64,000 nt of DNA. Origin: Methylocystis sp. KS32. Lineage in GTDB: Bacteria > Pseudomonadota > Alphaproteobacteria > Rhizobiales > Beijerinckiaceae. The stretch covers positions 124,001 to 188,000 of the forward strand of contig PHSQ01000002.1 in NCBI GenBank assembly GCA_002862095.1. The letters run 5' to 3'. The notes below the pieces were generated by a model. That model worked only from the letters and a program-made list of their open reading frames with translations, was not told the origin of the DNA and searched no databases. A program made the translations under genes and the position numbers. Shown here piece by piece: positions 1 to 9,648 of the stretch. Numbering within the stretch: the stretch's first letter is position 1; every line of letters starts with the position of its first letter.

Positions 1-267
1 CTTCGCCTCCTCCTTCGGCTGCGGCTCGGGCTCCGGCTTTGGAGGGGGCGCCGGCGGCGGCGGCGGCTCGACGATCACCTCGACCGGGGTCTCCGTGGCC
101 CGCATGTCCGGTGGCGTGAAAATCATGTCTAGAATCACCAGCGCGGTCAGGATGACGACGTGGCCCAGCAGAACGACGCCAAGAATGGTCGGAAAGCGAC
201 TGCGTCTCGGCTGGTCTGGCTGGAGCGGCTCGACCAAATGCTGCAATTTGAAGCCCTCGGAGGCCAC
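1..267 (-). CDS. TonB-like energy transducer, N-terminal part (runs off left edge)
   Basis: The 89 visible residues hold a short cytoplasmic stretch, one hydrophobic segment at about residues 29-47 (GVVLLGHVVILTALVILDM), and then a Pro/Glu/Lys-rich stretch of the type EPPPPPAPPPKPEPEPQ that runs into the window edge. One N-terminal membrane anchor followed by a Pro-Glu/Pro-Lys spacer is the pattern of TonB family proteins, which carry proton-motive-force energy from ExbBD to outer-membrane receptors. The start is taken as GTG at 267 because an upstream ATG at 333 is followed at once by a stop. No good ribosome binding site is visible, so the start is uncertain. The C-terminal TonB domain lies outside the window, so another Pro-rich anchored protein remains possible. 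Confidence 0.6.
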   Translation of the reverse strand, partial: MASEGFKLQHLVEPLQPDQPRRSRFPTILGVVLLGHVVILTALVILDMIFTPPDMRATETPVEVIVEPPPPPAPPPKPEPEPQPKEEAK

Positions 268-330
268 GTCACAATGCCGCGCTGGAATGGGAGGCGGCCC
301 TAGGCAGAGCTTTAACTGAATGGCTTATCT

Positions 331-374
331 CATGTATAAACATGATTTTGAACTTCATATTTAACCTAGAGGTT
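331..374. promoter_or_regulatory. Two small inverted repeats upstream of the TonB-like gene
   Basis: The AT-rich gap between the TonB-like gene and the hydrolase holds CATGT-ATAA-ACATG (331-344) and AACCT-AG-AGGTT (363-374). Both are perfect 5-bp-arm inverted repeats in an otherwise GC-rich sequence. They could be operators for the leftward gene. I do not recognise them as Fur, RirA or Irr sites. Confidence 0.25.
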
Positions 375-449
375 TAACTTTGTTCGAGGCTCTTGCCGCA
401 AAGGCGCTCTCCTGGAAAGGCAAGAGCGGGATCGATCCGGACGACGCCC

Positions 450-1475
450 TCATCCCGCGAGGCGGATACGGTCGTCCTGTCCGAGATGTCCTGGAATGAA
501 AGCGTCGAAAGCCGCCCAAAACAAGCTCCGCAATTCGTCCCGCTCCATCATCGCTTCGTGGCGTGCGCCGGGAATATTGACAAGCGTCGCGATGTCGAGC
601 CTCTGCGCGAAACGCCCGACCGCTGGCGTCGAGACGATTTCATCCCGTCCGCAGGCGATCAGCAACGACGGCGTCTTCCAGCGCCGGGGATAGTCGGGAT
701 CCTCGAAGCGGGCCATTTGGCGAAAGGCGGCGTTGACCCAACCGATGGTCGGGTCGCCGACCCCAAGGCCAGGTTCCTTCGCCAGCACCCCCGCGTTGCG
801 CGCGAAGCGCTTGGGGTCGGAGGTAAGCTTGTTGCCTTCGAAGGTCAGGCCGACCAGGGACGATTTTCCCGGCCCGGAAGTGAGGGCGGCTTCGGCGCCG
901 CCCAGCGAAAGCGTGGACTCTCCGCCTCCGGGGATGAACATGGCGCCGAGCCCCAACATATCCAGCGAATTGGCGAGAAGGCGCGAGACGACCGGGAAAC
1001 GGAGTCCGTAAAAGTCGATCATCGGCGCGGTTACGACGAGGCGGGCGAACTCGCCGCCGCCGCCGTGAGCGTTCTCCAGCAATATGGCGCCGCCCATGGA
1101 ATGGGCGAGCGCGAACCAGGGCCGTGGACAGCCGAGCAGGGTCATTTTGAGCAGAAAAGCGTCGAGGTCGCGCTGATATTGAGCGAAATCGTCGACGTGC
1201 CCCTTGCGCGGATTGTCGAGTTCCCGCTCTGAGCCGCCTTGGCCGCGCCAGTCGAGCGTCACGACCTCGAAGCCGCGTTGGAGCAGGTCGGCGACCGTCT
1301 CGAAATATTTTTCAATGAACTCGGCGCGACCCTGAAACAAAGCGAGCGTTCCCCGCGCCGTCCGCGGCGGCGTGAAACGGGCCATACGCAGCGAAGCGCC
1401 GTCAGCGGCGGTCAGGGCGTGGCGCTTCGCCCCCGGAGGTATTGGATTATCCGGCGTGGCGACCAGTTCGATCAT
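450..1475 (-). CDS. Alpha/beta hydrolase, PldB-like (lysophospholipase/S33 type)
   Basis: A 341-residue alpha/beta hydrolase. The nucleophile elbow is HSMGG (GxSxG form) with Ser at about residue 126. The oxyanion-side motif GRAEFIEKY (residues 49-57) and DWRGQGGS (75-82) are typical of the PldB/monoglyceride-lipase branch. A late Asp in ACGRDEIV and His in GARHEAM complete the probable triad. There is no signal peptide, so the enzyme is probably cytoplasmic. The family hydrolyses lysophospholipids or monoacylglycerols; the substrate here is inferred. The ATG at 1475 has GGAG eight bases upstream, which supports the start. A copy of the intergenic palindromic repeat lies just upstream of this gene. 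Confidence 0.85.
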   Translation of the reverse strand: MIELVATPDNPIPPGAKRHALTAADGASLRMARFTPPRTARGTLALFQGRAEFIEKYFETVADLLQRGFEVVTLDWRGQGGSERELDNPRKGHVDDFAQYQRDLDAFLLKMTLLGCPRPWFALAHSMGGAILLENAHGGGGEFARLVVTAPMIDFYGLRFPVVSRLLANSLDMLGLGAMFIPGGGESTLSLGGAEAALTSGPGKSSLVGLTFEGNKLTSDPKRFARNAGVLAKEPGLGVGDPTIGWVNAAFRQMARFEDPDYPRRWKTPSLLIACGRDEIVSTPAVGRFAQRLDIATLVNIPGARHEAMMERDELRSLFWAAFDAFIPGHLGQDDRIRLAG

Positions 1476-1508
1476 TCTTAAGGCTCCGACGGCGCGGGGT
1501 TTCCCGCT

Positions 1509-1623
1509 AGAGCAAAATCCGAAAGAGTTGATAGACTTTTTCGATCAGATTTTGCTCAAGTTTTTTGAATCTGGAGCGATTTCTTATCGACCAGACGACC
1601 CCGTCTGGTCGGAAAGCGCTCTC
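1509..1623 (-). repeat. Intergenic palindromic repeat, copy A (full length)
   Basis: About 115 bp that match, in reverse orientation, the copies at 53932, 55484 and 61284. Read on the minus strand it has three modules: a 10-bp hairpin around CGACCAGACG, a GCTCCAG-like hairpin, and a long stem with GAGCAAAATC at one end and GATTTTGCTC at the other. It sits between divergent genes. Bases 1624-1836 up to the Hsp20 start hold no other gene that I can support. Confidence 0.85.
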
Positions 1624-1836
1624 GGCCCATCCGCCGGGGATGGGGCTCTCCTTCTATCACAGGCTTCACTTAATTCGCGCCCCGAACGTTGGGAACCTCT
1701 TGCGGGAGCAAAAAGGCTTCCCACATCATTCTCTGCGCGGGCCGCAACGGACGCGCTTTCAGGCGAAACCCTCAAAAACTCCGGGGGATAAGCCGTGAAA
1801 ACCCAAGTCATGTCGCTTCAAATGGAGGGCTATGCG

Positions 1837-2319
1837 ATGCGTGCTTTCGATCTTTCTCCGCTGTTCCGTCAGACCGTCGGATTCGATCGGCTTCTGGACA
1901 GTCTGGCCCAGAGCGGCAGTTTCGAGCCAGCGCCGAATTATCCACCCTACAATATCGTGCGCACCGGGGAGAACGCCTATAAAATAACTCTCGCCGTCGC
2001 CGGCTTCGCCCAGGAGGATCTCTCGATTGAAACCAGGGAGAACACCCTGACGATTCGTGGCGCCCAGAAACCGACCCCGGCGGATTCCGCCCGCGAGTTC
2101 CTGCATCAGGGCATCGCCGCGCGGGCCTTCGAGCGGCGCTTCCAACTCGCAGATCACGTCCTCGTGACAGGGGCGAGCTTGGAGAATGGCCTGCTCCATG
2201 TCGAACTCGTGCGCGAGATTCCGGAAGCGAAGAAGCCGCGCCGGATCGACATCGGAACGCCGAGGGCCGCTGCTGCGCAGCCCGTTGAGGCGAGGTCGGT
2301 CGAGGTTCAGGCCGCGTAA
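1837..2319 (+). CDS. Small heat-shock protein, Hsp20/IbpA family
   Basis: 160 residues from the ATG at 1837. This start is chosen because GGAGGG lies seven bases upstream and because MRAFDLSPLFRQTVGFDRL is the usual start of alphaproteobacterial IbpA-like proteins; an upstream in-frame ATG at 1795 would add 14 residues without a good binding site. The alpha-crystallin domain covers about residues 35-130 and includes YKITLAVAGF and the closing motif ASLENGLLHVEL (G-x-L form). ATP-independent holdase for unfolded proteins. The gene stands alone and is followed by a strong terminator at 2356. I see no ROSE-type thermosensor hairpin ending on the Shine-Dalgarno sequence, although I could not fold the leader. 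Confidence 0.92.
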   Translation: MRAFDLSPLFRQTVGFDRLLDSLAQSGSFEPAPNYPPYNIVRTGENAYKITLAVAGFAQEDLSIETRENTLTIRGAQKPTPADSAREFLHQGIAARAFERRFQLADHVLVTGASLENGLLHVELVREIPEAKKPRRIDIGTPRAAAAQPVEARSVEVQAA

Positions 2320-2355
2320 GGGGTCAACTCGGCTCCCGCACTATATCGAATGACG

Positions 2356-2383
2356 AACCCCGCCGCTTCCCGGCGGGGTTTTT
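2356..2383 (+). terminator. Rho-independent terminator after Hsp20
   Basis: AACCCCGCCG (2356-2365), loop CTTCC, then CGGCGGGGTT (2371-2380) and TTT. This is a perfect 10-bp stem followed by a T run, 36 bases after the Hsp20 stop codon. Confidence 0.9.
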
Positions 2384-2388
2384 GCTAT

Positions 2389-2427
2389 GGTGAACACAGA
2401 AGGTGAACACAGAAGGTTAACACAGAA
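2389..2427 (+). repeat. Three tandem 13-bp repeats
   Basis: GGTGAACACAGAA at 2389-2401, repeated exactly at 2402-2414 and with one change (GGTTAACACAGAA) at 2415-2427. It follows the Hsp20 terminator and precedes the gltB leader. No function can be read from it; slippage duplication is the simplest reading. Confidence 0.8.
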
Positions 2428-2641
2428 AAAGACCACGGGACGGCGCATCGCCCAAAGCGAGGGTCTTGCGCAGGGCGAGACATGCGAGCGCGGAAACTTT
2501 TTTCATCGTTACGGCGCGCGCCTAACCTCTCTTCGCCTAAAAAGAAGTCGAAACGTCTTCTTTTCTGGCGAAACGCCCGGATTTGTTCGGCTTTCGGCTT
2601 GCTTGTGCGACGTCCGTAAATCTGGCAAGAATACGCCTTCG

Positions 2642-2668
2642 TGAATGGTCAGCCATTCTGACCATTCA
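2642..2668. promoter_or_regulatory. Operator-like inverted repeat in the gltB leader
   Basis: TGAATGGTCAG (2642-2652), spacer CCATT, CTGACCATTCA (2658-2668): an 11-bp perfect inverted repeat with a 5-bp spacer, about 218 bp upstream of gltB. Dyads of this size often bind dimeric regulators. No T run follows, so a terminator is less likely. Otherwise the 2428-2885 region holds no gene that I can support. Confidence 0.5.
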
Positions 2669-2885
2669 GGTGCGCAAGGCCCTGTCACATTTGTCTGTCG
2701 ATCCTTCGTTGGGAGCGAGGGGTTGGCGAACTTCGGCCGCGCCGGGAAGCGCGATGGGGGACGCCGACCGCGAAGGCGAGGCGGTCGCGTGAAAAGGAAC
2801 GCGCCTAGGCTCTTTTTTTGAGCGCGCGGAACGGGCGCGGCTTCTCACGGACGCCGCGGAAGATGCTTGGGGGCAGGGTGGAATA

Positions 2886-5800
2886 ATGGCTTTTGACGAA
2901 AAGCGCCGCGACGCCGGCCTCCGCATGGGAGACGCTGACATGACTGCTATCGACGGACGCGACCCTCTATTGCCCAAGGCGGAGGGACTTTACGATCCAG
3001 CGAAGGAGCACGACTCCTGCGGCGTCGGCTTCGTCGCCAATCTTCACAATGCGAAAAGCCACGAAATTGTGAAGATGGGCCTGCAGATCCTGCTCAACCT
3101 CGATCATCGCGGCGCGGTGGGCGCCGATCCGAAGCTCGGCGACGGCTGCGGCATTCTTATCCAGATCCCCCATCAGTTTTTCCTCGAAGAGACCGAAAAG
3201 CTCGGTTTTGCTCTGCCCGCCGCCGGCGAATACGCCATTGGCCAGTTCTTCCTGCCGAGGGACGCCGACATCAGGGCGAAAGCGCGGGTCATCATCGAGT
3301 CGGCGGTCAAGACCGAGGGCCTCACGATTCTCGGCTGGCGAAATCTTCCTGTCGATTCGAGCGATCTTGGCGAGGCCGTGCGGGCGGTCGAACCGTTCCA
3401 CGCGCAAATATTCGTCGGCCGCGGCCCCGCTGTGACGGACGACGTCGACTTCGAACGGCGGCTCTATCTGGCCCGCAAGACCTCCTCTGGCGAAATCTAT
3501 GCCTTGGGGCCGCAGGGGCGCGAGCATTATTCCGTTTCGATGTCGTCCCGCACCATTGTTTACAAGGGCATGGTGCTGGTGAACCAGCTTGCGGAATATT
3601 TCCTCGATCTCAAGGACGAGCGCTTCGTTTCGGCGCTGGCGCTCGTGCATCAGCGCTTCGCCACCAACACCTTCCCCTCCTGGCGTCTGGCGCACCCCTA
3701 TCGTTTCGTCGCCCACAACGGCGAAATCAACACCTTGCGCGGCAATCTGAACTGGATGGCGGCGCGGCAGGCTTCCGTCGCCTCGCCCCTTTTCGGCGAC
3801 GACATCAGCAAGCTTTGGCCCATCTCCTACGAGGGCCAGTCCGACACCGCCTGCTTCGACAACGCGCTCGAATTTCTGGTGCGCGGCGGCTATTCGCTCG
3901 CCCATGCCGTGATGATGCTCATTCCCGAAGCCTGGTCGGGAAACCCGCTCATGGACGAGCATCGCAAGGCTTTTTATGAATATCACGCCGCCCTGATGGA
4001 GCCTTGGGACGGCCCCGCCGCGATGGCCTTCACCGACGGACGCCAGATCGGCGCGACGCTTGACCGCAACGGTCTGCGTCCCGCGCGCTATCTCGTCACC
4101 GACGACGGTTTGGTGGTGATGGCCTCCGAGATGGGCGTGCTGCCGATTCCGCAGGAAAAAATAATTAGCAAATGGCGCCTGCAGCCCGGCAAAATGCTGC
4201 TCGTCGATCTCGAGAAGGGCCGCATCGTCTCCGACGACGAAATCAAATCCATGCTGACCGCCTCCCACCCCTACCGCGAGTGGCTTGAGCGCACGCAGAT
4301 CGTGCTCGAGGACCTCAAGCCGGTCGAGCCGCGCGTTTCACGGGCGGACGTCTCGCTTCTCGACCGTCAGCAGGCCTTCGGCTACACCCAGGAAGAACTG
4401 GACCTGCTCGTTTTCCCGATGGCCGTCACCGGTCAGGAAGCGGTGGGCTCGATGGGCACGGACACGCCTATTTCGCCGCTCTCCAATAAAGAAAAGCTGC
4501 TCTACACCTATTTCAAGCAGAACTTCGCTCAGGTGACCAACCCGCCGATCGACCCGATCCGCGAGGAGTTGGTCATGAGTCTGGTGTCCTTCATCGGCCC
4601 GCGCCCCAATATTCTCGACCACGAGGGTTCGGCGAAAAAGAAGCGGCTGGAGGTTCGCCAGCCGATTCTCACCAACGCTGATCTGGAAAAAATCCGCAGC
4701 ATCGGCCATATCGAGGACAGTTTCGACACCAAGACGCTCGATTTCACTTATCCGACTGAAAAAGGCGCAAAGGGTCTCGCGGACGCTCTGAAGCGTTTGT
4801 GCGAGCGGGCCGAAGCGGCGGTGAGCGGCCGCTACAACATCATCATCCTGTCGGACCGCATGGTCGGTCCGGATCGCGTGCCGATTCCCGCGCTGCTCGC
4901 AACCGCCGCCGTGCACCATCATCTGATCCGCAAGGGACTGCGAACCTCAGTCGGTCTCGTCGTTGAGACTGGCGAGGCGCGCGAAGTGCACCATTTCGCT
5001 TGTCTCGCCGGCTATGGGGCGGAAGCGATCAACCCCTATCTCGTTTTCGAAGCGCTCACCGCCTCGGCGTCCCAATTCCCGGCCGAGGAGAGCGCGGAAA
5101 CGGCGATCAAGCGCTATATCAAGGCGGTCGACAAAGGCCTGCTCAAGGTCATGTCGAAGATGGGCATTTCGACCTACCAATCCTATTGCGGCGCGCAAAT
5201 ATTCGACGCTGTGGGGCTTTCGCAGGCTTTCGTGGATCAGTATTTCGTCGGCTCCACGACCCGGGTGGAAGGCGTCGGCCTCGAGGAAATCGCACGAGAG
5301 ACCGTGCGTCGCCACCGTATCGCCTTTGGCGACGCCCCGGTTTACCGCGATGCTCTGGATGTGGGCGGCGACTACGCCTATCGCATTCGCGGCGAGGCCC
5401 ACAGTTGGACGCCGCAAACTGTCTCGCTGCTGCAACATGCGGTGCGGGGCGACTCCCGCGAGCAATATCGCGCTTTCGCTAAAATATTGAACGAGCAGAA
5501 CGAGAACCTGCTCAATCTACGCGGCCTGTTCCGCATCAAGGGAGCTGAGGATGACGGACGGAAGCCGGTTCCGCTCGACGAGGTGGAGCCAGCGAAGGAG
5601 ATCGTGAAGCGCTTCGCCACGGGGGCGATGTCCTTCGGGTCGATTTCGCGTGAGGCGCACACCACGCTCGCGATTGCAATGAACCGGATCGGCGGGAAGT
5701 CCAACACGGGCGAGGGTGGCGAGGAGCCCAATCGCTTCAAGCCGGAGCCCAATGGGGACAGCAAGCGCTCGGCGATCAAACAGGTGGCTTCAGGCCGCTT

Positions 5801-7601
5801 TGGCGTCACGACGGAATATCTCGTCAACGCCGACATGATCCAGATTAAGATGGCTCAGGGGGCCAAGCCTGGCGAGGGCGGCCAATTGCCCGGCGACAAG
5901 GTCGACGCGGTGATCGCGAAGGTGCGCCACTCCACGCCCGGCGTCGGTCTGATTTCGCCGCCGCCGCATCACGATATCTACTCGATCGAGGATTTGGCGC
6001 AGCTCATCTTCGACCTCAAGAACGTCAATCCGCGCGCCGACGTTTCGGTGAAGCTCGTGGCCGAAATCGGTGTGGGCACGGTGGCGGCCGGGGTTTCGAA
6101 GGGCAGGGCGGACCATGTGACGATTTCCGGTTATGACGGCGGCACTGGCGCTTCGCCCTTGACCTCGATCAAACACGCCGGCAGCCCCTGGGAGATCGGC
6201 CTCGCAGAAACGCACCAAACCCTGGTGCTGAACAATTTGCGCTCGCGCATCGCGGTTCAGGTGGATGGCGGTCTGCGCACCGGACGCGACGTCGTCGTCG
6301 GAGCCTTGCTCGGGGCGGACGAATTCGGCTTTGCGACCGCGCCCTTGATAGCGGCCGGCTGCATCATGATGCGCAAATGTCACCTCAACACCTGTCCCGT
6401 GGGCGTCGCGACGCAGGATCCGGTATTGCGCAAACGTTTCGTCGGCCAGCCCGAACATGTCATCAACTTCTTCTTCTTTGTCGCCGAGGAAGTACGCGAG
6501 TTGATGGCCGCCATGGGTTATCGCACCTTCGAGGAGATGATCGGACAGACCCAGATGCTCGACAAGGAGAAGGCGCTCAGTCACTGGAAGGCGCAAGGGC
6601 TGGATTTCAGCAAGCTGTTCCACAAGCCGGCGGGGCAGGGAGCGGCGATAAGGCACAGCCTGCGCCAGGATCACGGCCTCGACAAAGTTCTGGATCGGAC
6701 CTTGATCGACCGCGCCCAGCCGGCCATCGACCGCGGCGCGAAAGTGACCATCGACACCCCGATCCGCAATGTCGACCGCGCCACCGGCGCGATGCTTTCA
6801 GGCGAAATCGCTCGGGTCTATGGGCACGCCGGTCTGCCGGAGGACACCATAGACATTCGGGCCGCCGGCACTGCGGGCCAGAGTTTTGGCGCTTTTCTTG
6901 CGCGGGGCGTGAGTCTGCGTCTCGAAGGCGAAGCTAACGACTATGTCGGCAAAGGCCTCTCGGGCGGCAAGATCATCATCTATCCGCCGCGCGAGGCCAA
7001 AGGCATCACGGCGGATCAGTCCATTATCGTCGGCAACACCGTGCTGTACGGGGCCATCGCAGGCGAATGCTACTTCCGCGGCGTCGCGGGCGAGCGCTTT
7101 GCGGTGCGCAACTCCGGGGCGATAGCCGTGGTTGAAGGCGTGGGCGATCACGGCTGCGAATACATGACCGGCGGCGTCGTCGTGGTCCTTGGCCAGACAG
7201 GCCGCAACTTCGCCGCAGGCATGTCGGGCGGCATCGCCTATGTGCTGGACGAGGACGATAGTTTCTCGTCGCGCTGCAATCTCGCGATGGTGGATCTGGA
7301 GCCCCTCTGCGAGGAGGAAGCCGCCATGACGGAGAGCTTCCACCAATCTGGCGATCTCGAGACGCACGGACGCGTCGACATCATGGGCGACATGACCCGG
7401 TTCGACGTCGAGCGTCTGAGGCAGCTCGTCAGCAATCACGCGCGATACACGGAGTCGGCGAGAGCGCGCCAGATATTGGAGAACTGGGAAGCCTATAAGC
7501 CGAAGTTCCGCAAGGTCATGCCGGTCGAGTACCGGCGCGTCCTTACCGAGCTTCTGGCCAAGGGCGAAACGAAGCAAAAGCTGAAGGCCGCGGGCGAGTA
7601 A
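2886..7601 (+). CDS. gltB: Glutamate synthase (NADPH), large subunit
   Basis: 1571 residues, normal for bacterial GltB. The glutaminase (class II amidotransferase) domain begins at the catalytic Cys in HDSCGVGF (C45), exposed after removal of a propeptide. The central and FMN-binding synthase domains follow, with the 3Fe-4S cysteines at about C1159, C1165 and C1170 in [13 protein letters not shown]. The C-terminal Gly-rich GXGXG-type domain covers about 1290-1500. The enzyme transfers the amide nitrogen of glutamine to 2-oxoglutarate, giving two glutamates, in the cytoplasm with GltD. The ATG at 2940 is an alternative start and has GGGAG eight bases upstream, a better binding site than that of 2886; both precede C45. 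gltD follows after 159 bp. Confidence 0.98.
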   Translation: MAFDEKRRDAGLRMGDADMTAIDGRDPLLPKAEGLYDPAKEHDSCGVGFVANLHNAKSHEIVKMGLQILLNLDHRGAVGADPKLGDGCGILIQIPHQFFLEETEKLGFALPAAGEYAIGQFFLPRDADIRAKARVIIESAVKTEGLTILGWRNLPVDSSDLGEAVRAVEPFHAQIFVGRGPAVTDDVDFERRLYLARKTSSGEIYALGPQGREHYSVSMSSRTIVYKGMVLVNQLAEYFLDLKDERFVSALALVHQRFATNTFPSWRLAHPYRFVAHNGEINTLRGNLNWMAARQASVASPLFGDDISKLWPISYEGQSDTACFDNALEFLVRGGYSLAHAVMMLIPEAWSGNPLMDEHRKAFYEYHAALMEPWDGPAAMAFTDGRQIGATLDRNGLRPARYLVTDDGLVVMASEMGVLPIPQEKIISKWRLQPGKMLLVDLEKGRIVSDDEIKSMLTASHPYREWLERTQIVLEDLKPVEPRVSRADVSLLDRQQAFGYTQEELDLLVFPMAVTGQEAVGSMGTDTPISPLSNKEKLLYTYFKQNFAQVTNPPIDPIREELVMSLVSFIGPRPNILDHEGSAKKKRLEVRQPILTNADLEKIRSIGHIEDSFDTKTLDFTYPTEKGAKGLADALKRLCERAEAAVSGRYNIIILSDRMVGPDRVPIPALLATAAVHHHLIRKGLRTSVGLVVETGEAREVHHFACLAGYGAEAINPYLVFEALTASASQFPAEESAETAIKRYIKAVDKGLLKVMSKMGISTYQSYCGAQIFDAVGLSQAFVDQYFVGSTTRVEGVGLEEIARETVRRHRIAFGDAPVYRDALDVGGDYAYRIRGEAHSWTPQTVSLLQHAVRGDSREQYRAFAKILNEQNENLLNLRGLFRIKGAEDDGRKPVPLDEVEPAKEIVKRFATGAMSFGSISREAHTTLAIAMNRIGGKSNTGEGGEEPNRFKPEPNGDSKRSAIKQVASGRFGVTTEYLVNADMIQIKMAQGAKPGEGGQLPGDKVDAVIAKVRHSTPGVGLISPPPHHDIYSIEDLAQLIFDLKNVNPRADVSVKLVAEIGVGTVAAGVSKGRADHVTISGYDGGTGASPLTSIKHAGSPWEIGLAETHQTLVLNNLRSRIAVQVDGGLRTGRDVVVGALLGADEFGFATAPLIAAGCIMMRKCHLNTCPVGVATQDPVLRKRFVGQPEHVINFFFFVAEEVRELMAAMGYRTFEEMIGQTQMLDKEKALSHWKAQGLDFSKLFHKPAGQGAAIRHSLRQDHGLDKVLDRTLIDRAQPAIDRGAKVTIDTPIRNVDRATGAMLSGEIARVYGHAGLPEDTIDIRAAGTAGQSFGAFLARGVSLRLEGEANDYVGKGLSGGKIIIYPPREAKGITADQSIIVGNTVLYGAIAGECYFRGVAGERFAVRNSGAIAVVEGVGDHGCEYMTGGVVVVLGQTGRNFAAGMSGGIAYVLDEDDSFSSRCNLAMVDLEPLCEEEAAMTESFHQSGDLETHGRVDIMGDMTRFDVERLRQLVSNHARYTESARARQILENWEAYKPKFRKVMPVEYRRVLTELLAKGETKQKLKAAGE

Positions 7602-7760
7602 CGACGTTCCCGCGTCGAGGGGAGTTTTCGCGACGCAAGGGAGAAATCGTGCGTTAATCGGCGAGAATCGACGCTTTCACGGGAATGAGACTGAATTTAT
7701 AACCCTGGTTGTCGCGCCAATGACGCGCCGAACCGGGACCAAGGACGAGCAGCGAGCGCG

Positions 7761-9179
7761 ATGGGCAAGGTTACTGGTTTTCTCGAGATCGACCGACAGG
7801 ACCGGAAATACAAACCGGCCGCGGATCGCATTCGCCATTACAATGAATTCGTGATTCCCCTCTCGGAGGAGGCGACGCGCAACCAGGCGGCGCGCTGCAT
7901 GAATTGCGGCATTCCGTTTTGTCACAATGGATGCCCGGTCAATAATCAGATACCGGACTGGAACGACCTTGTTTACGAGGGAGACTGGAGGCGCGCGCTC
8001 GCCAATCTTCACTCCACCAACAATTTTCCGGAATTCACCGGCCGCATCTGCCCGGCGCCTTGCGAAGCCGCCTGCACTCTCAACCTCGGCGATCAGCCGG
8101 TGACGATAAAATCCATCGAATGCGCCATTGTGGACCGCGGCTTTCGGGAAGGGTGGATCACTCCCGAGCCGCCGCGTCATCACACCGACAAACTTGTCGC
8201 GGTCGTTGGCTCCGGTCCCGCCGGACTCGCCGCCGCGCAGCAACTCGCGCGCGCCGGGCATCGCGTGCATGTGTTCGAGAAAAACGCCAAGGCCGGTGGG
8301 CTGCTGCGCTACGGCATTCCCGATTTCAAAATGGAGAAACACCATATCGACCGCCGCGTCGTTCAGATGGAGGCGGAGGGTGTGACCTTCCATTACAATG
8401 TCAATGTCGGCGTCGATAAGAACGTGACGGAGCTCTCCTCCGCCTATGACGCGGTCATCTTGGCCGGCGGAGCCGAGGCGCCGCGCGATCTGCCGATACG
8501 GGGCCGCGATCTGAATGGAATTCATTTCGCGATGGACTTCCTCCCACAACAAAATCGGCGCGTTTCTGGCGAGCCTGTGACCAGTAACGCGCCCATTTTC
8601 GCGACGGGCAAAAACGTCATCGTCATCGGCGGCGGCGATACGGGCTCAGACTGCATCGGCACGTCGCGCCGCCACGGCGCTCTTTCGATCGTTCAGCTCG
8701 AAATCATGGCGCGTCCGCCCGAGAAGGAAGACAAGTTGCGTACCTGGCCGGACTGGCCGCTCAAGCTTCGCACCTCCTCGTCCCACGAGGAGGGCGCGGA
8801 ACGCGAGTTCGCGGTCAGAACATGCGAATTCACGGGCTCCGACGGAGCCGTCAAGGAACTGCGTTGTATTCGAGTCGACGACAAGATGCAGGATATCCCG
8901 GGCAGCGAGTTTTCCTTGAAGGCGGACTTGGTTTTGCTCGCGATGGGCTTCGTGTCTCCGATTCGCGAGGGTCTGCTGGAAAAACTCGACGTGAAACTAG
9001 ACCCGCGCGGGAACGTTGAGGCGGATACGCGGTTCTACAAATCTTCGCGGGATAAGGTGTTCGCCTGCGGCGACATGCGACGCGGTCAGTCGCTGGTCGT
9101 CTGGGCGATCCGCGAAGGCCGTCAATGCGCTCACGCCGTTGACGAATTTTTAATGGGCGAAACAACGCTGCCAAGGTGA
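7761..9179 (+). CDS. gltD: Glutamate synthase (NADPH), small subunit
   Basis: 472 residues. The N-terminal domain carries the 4Fe-4S cysteines in [13 protein letters not shown] (C46, C49, C54, C58) and a second set in CPAPCEAAC (C97, C101, C105). The FAD site is [13 protein letters not shown] (about 148-160) and the NADPH site is [13 protein letters not shown] (about 290-302). It oxidises NADPH and passes electrons through Fe-S clusters to the FMN of GltB. A small membrane-protein gene starts six bases after its stop, and a terminator follows that gene, so gltB-gltD-9186 look like one transcription unit. The 159-bp gltB-gltD gap shows no clear terminator. Confidence 0.98.
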   Translation: MGKVTGFLEIDRQDRKYKPAADRIRHYNEFVIPLSEEATRNQAARCMNCGIPFCHNGCPVNNQIPDWNDLVYEGDWRRALANLHSTNNFPEFTGRICPAPCEAACTLNLGDQPVTIKSIECAIVDRGFREGWITPEPPRHHTDKLVAVVGSGPAGLAAAQQLARAGHRVHVFEKNAKAGGLLRYGIPDFKMEKHHIDRRVVQMEAEGVTFHYNVNVGVDKNVTELSSAYDAVILAGGAEAPRDLPIRGRDLNGIHFAMDFLPQQNRRVSGEPVTSNAPIFATGKNVIVIGGGDTGSDCIGTSRRHGALSIVQLEIMARPPEKEDKLRTWPDWPLKLRTSSSHEEGAEREFAVRTCEFTGSDGAVKELRCIRVDDKMQDIPGSEFSLKADLVLLAMGFVSPIREGLLEKLDVKLDPRGNVEADTRFYKSSRDKVFACGDMRRGQSLVVWAIREGRQCAHAVDEFLMGETTLPR

Positions 9180-9185
9180 GGAAAC

Positions 9186-9428
9186 ATGCCGACGGATAAT
9201 AACGTGTCCTGGTATTGCGAGCATATAGTCGGTGGTCCCTGGTCGTTCGCACTGCTCGTCATACCTGTCATTGGCGCCTATTTTTATGGGCAGAAGCAGA
9301 AAAAGCTTGCCTGGACGTTGATAGGCGTCTGGCTGCCTCTGCAGATTGGCATGAACTACGTCAACAACGTCGTCATGGAGTGTCCTCAACTTGACGCTCC
9401 CATAACCACCGATCAGGCGCCGCAATGA
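9186..9428 (+). CDS. Small membrane protein in the gltBD unit, function unknown
   Basis: 80 residues with two likely transmembrane helices, at about 19-33 (WSFALLVIPVIGAYF) and 42-58 (AWTLIGVWLPLQIGMN), separated by a positively charged turn GQKQKK. Two Cys are present, at about residues 11 and 67. A strong Shine-Dalgarno (GAGGAAAC before ATG) and a spacing of only six bases from gltD support a real, co-transcribed gene. I do not recognise the family. Its position suggests a link to glutamate synthase expression or electron transfer, but this is inference only. Confidence 0.65.
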   Translation: MPTDNNVSWYCEHIVGGPWSFALLVIPVIGAYFYGQKQKKLAWTLIGVWLPLQIGMNYVNNVVMECPQLDAPITTDQAPQ

Positions 9429-9433
9429 GCAAA

Positions 9434-9463
9434 AGCCCCGGCCGGTTTTCCGGGGCTCTTTTA
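9434..9463 (+). terminator. Rho-independent terminator closing the gltBD unit
   Basis: AGCCCCGG (9434-9441), loop CCGGTTTT, CCGGGGCT (9450-9457), then CTTTTA. A perfect 8-bp stem with a short T run, beginning three bases after the stop of the small membrane gene. Confidence 0.85.
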
Positions 9464-9648
9464 TTCAAAGAGCGATCACAGTCGCGCCAATGTGGCGGAA
9501 CGCTCGGCCTTTCGATCCGCCGGCCGGTCAAGAGGGAGATCCTCGATGCGGCCGCGCGCTCCTTTCGCCAATTCGGCGATTTTTCGGGAGAAATGCGCCA
9601 GCGTGAGCGTTTGTTCCCCTTTTATCTATGTTTTGATCTGTTTTCGCC

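Noticed and set aside
2581-2640. Sigma-54 promoter before gltB (TGGCAAGAATACGCC)
   Set aside because: The GG and GC elements and their spacing do not fit TGGCAC-N5-TTGCA.
2967-4268. 433-codon open frame antisense to gltB
   Set aside because: gltB is certain on the other strand. Composition is His/Gly/Arg-rich as expected of a GC-rich shadow frame, and there is no domain or binding site.
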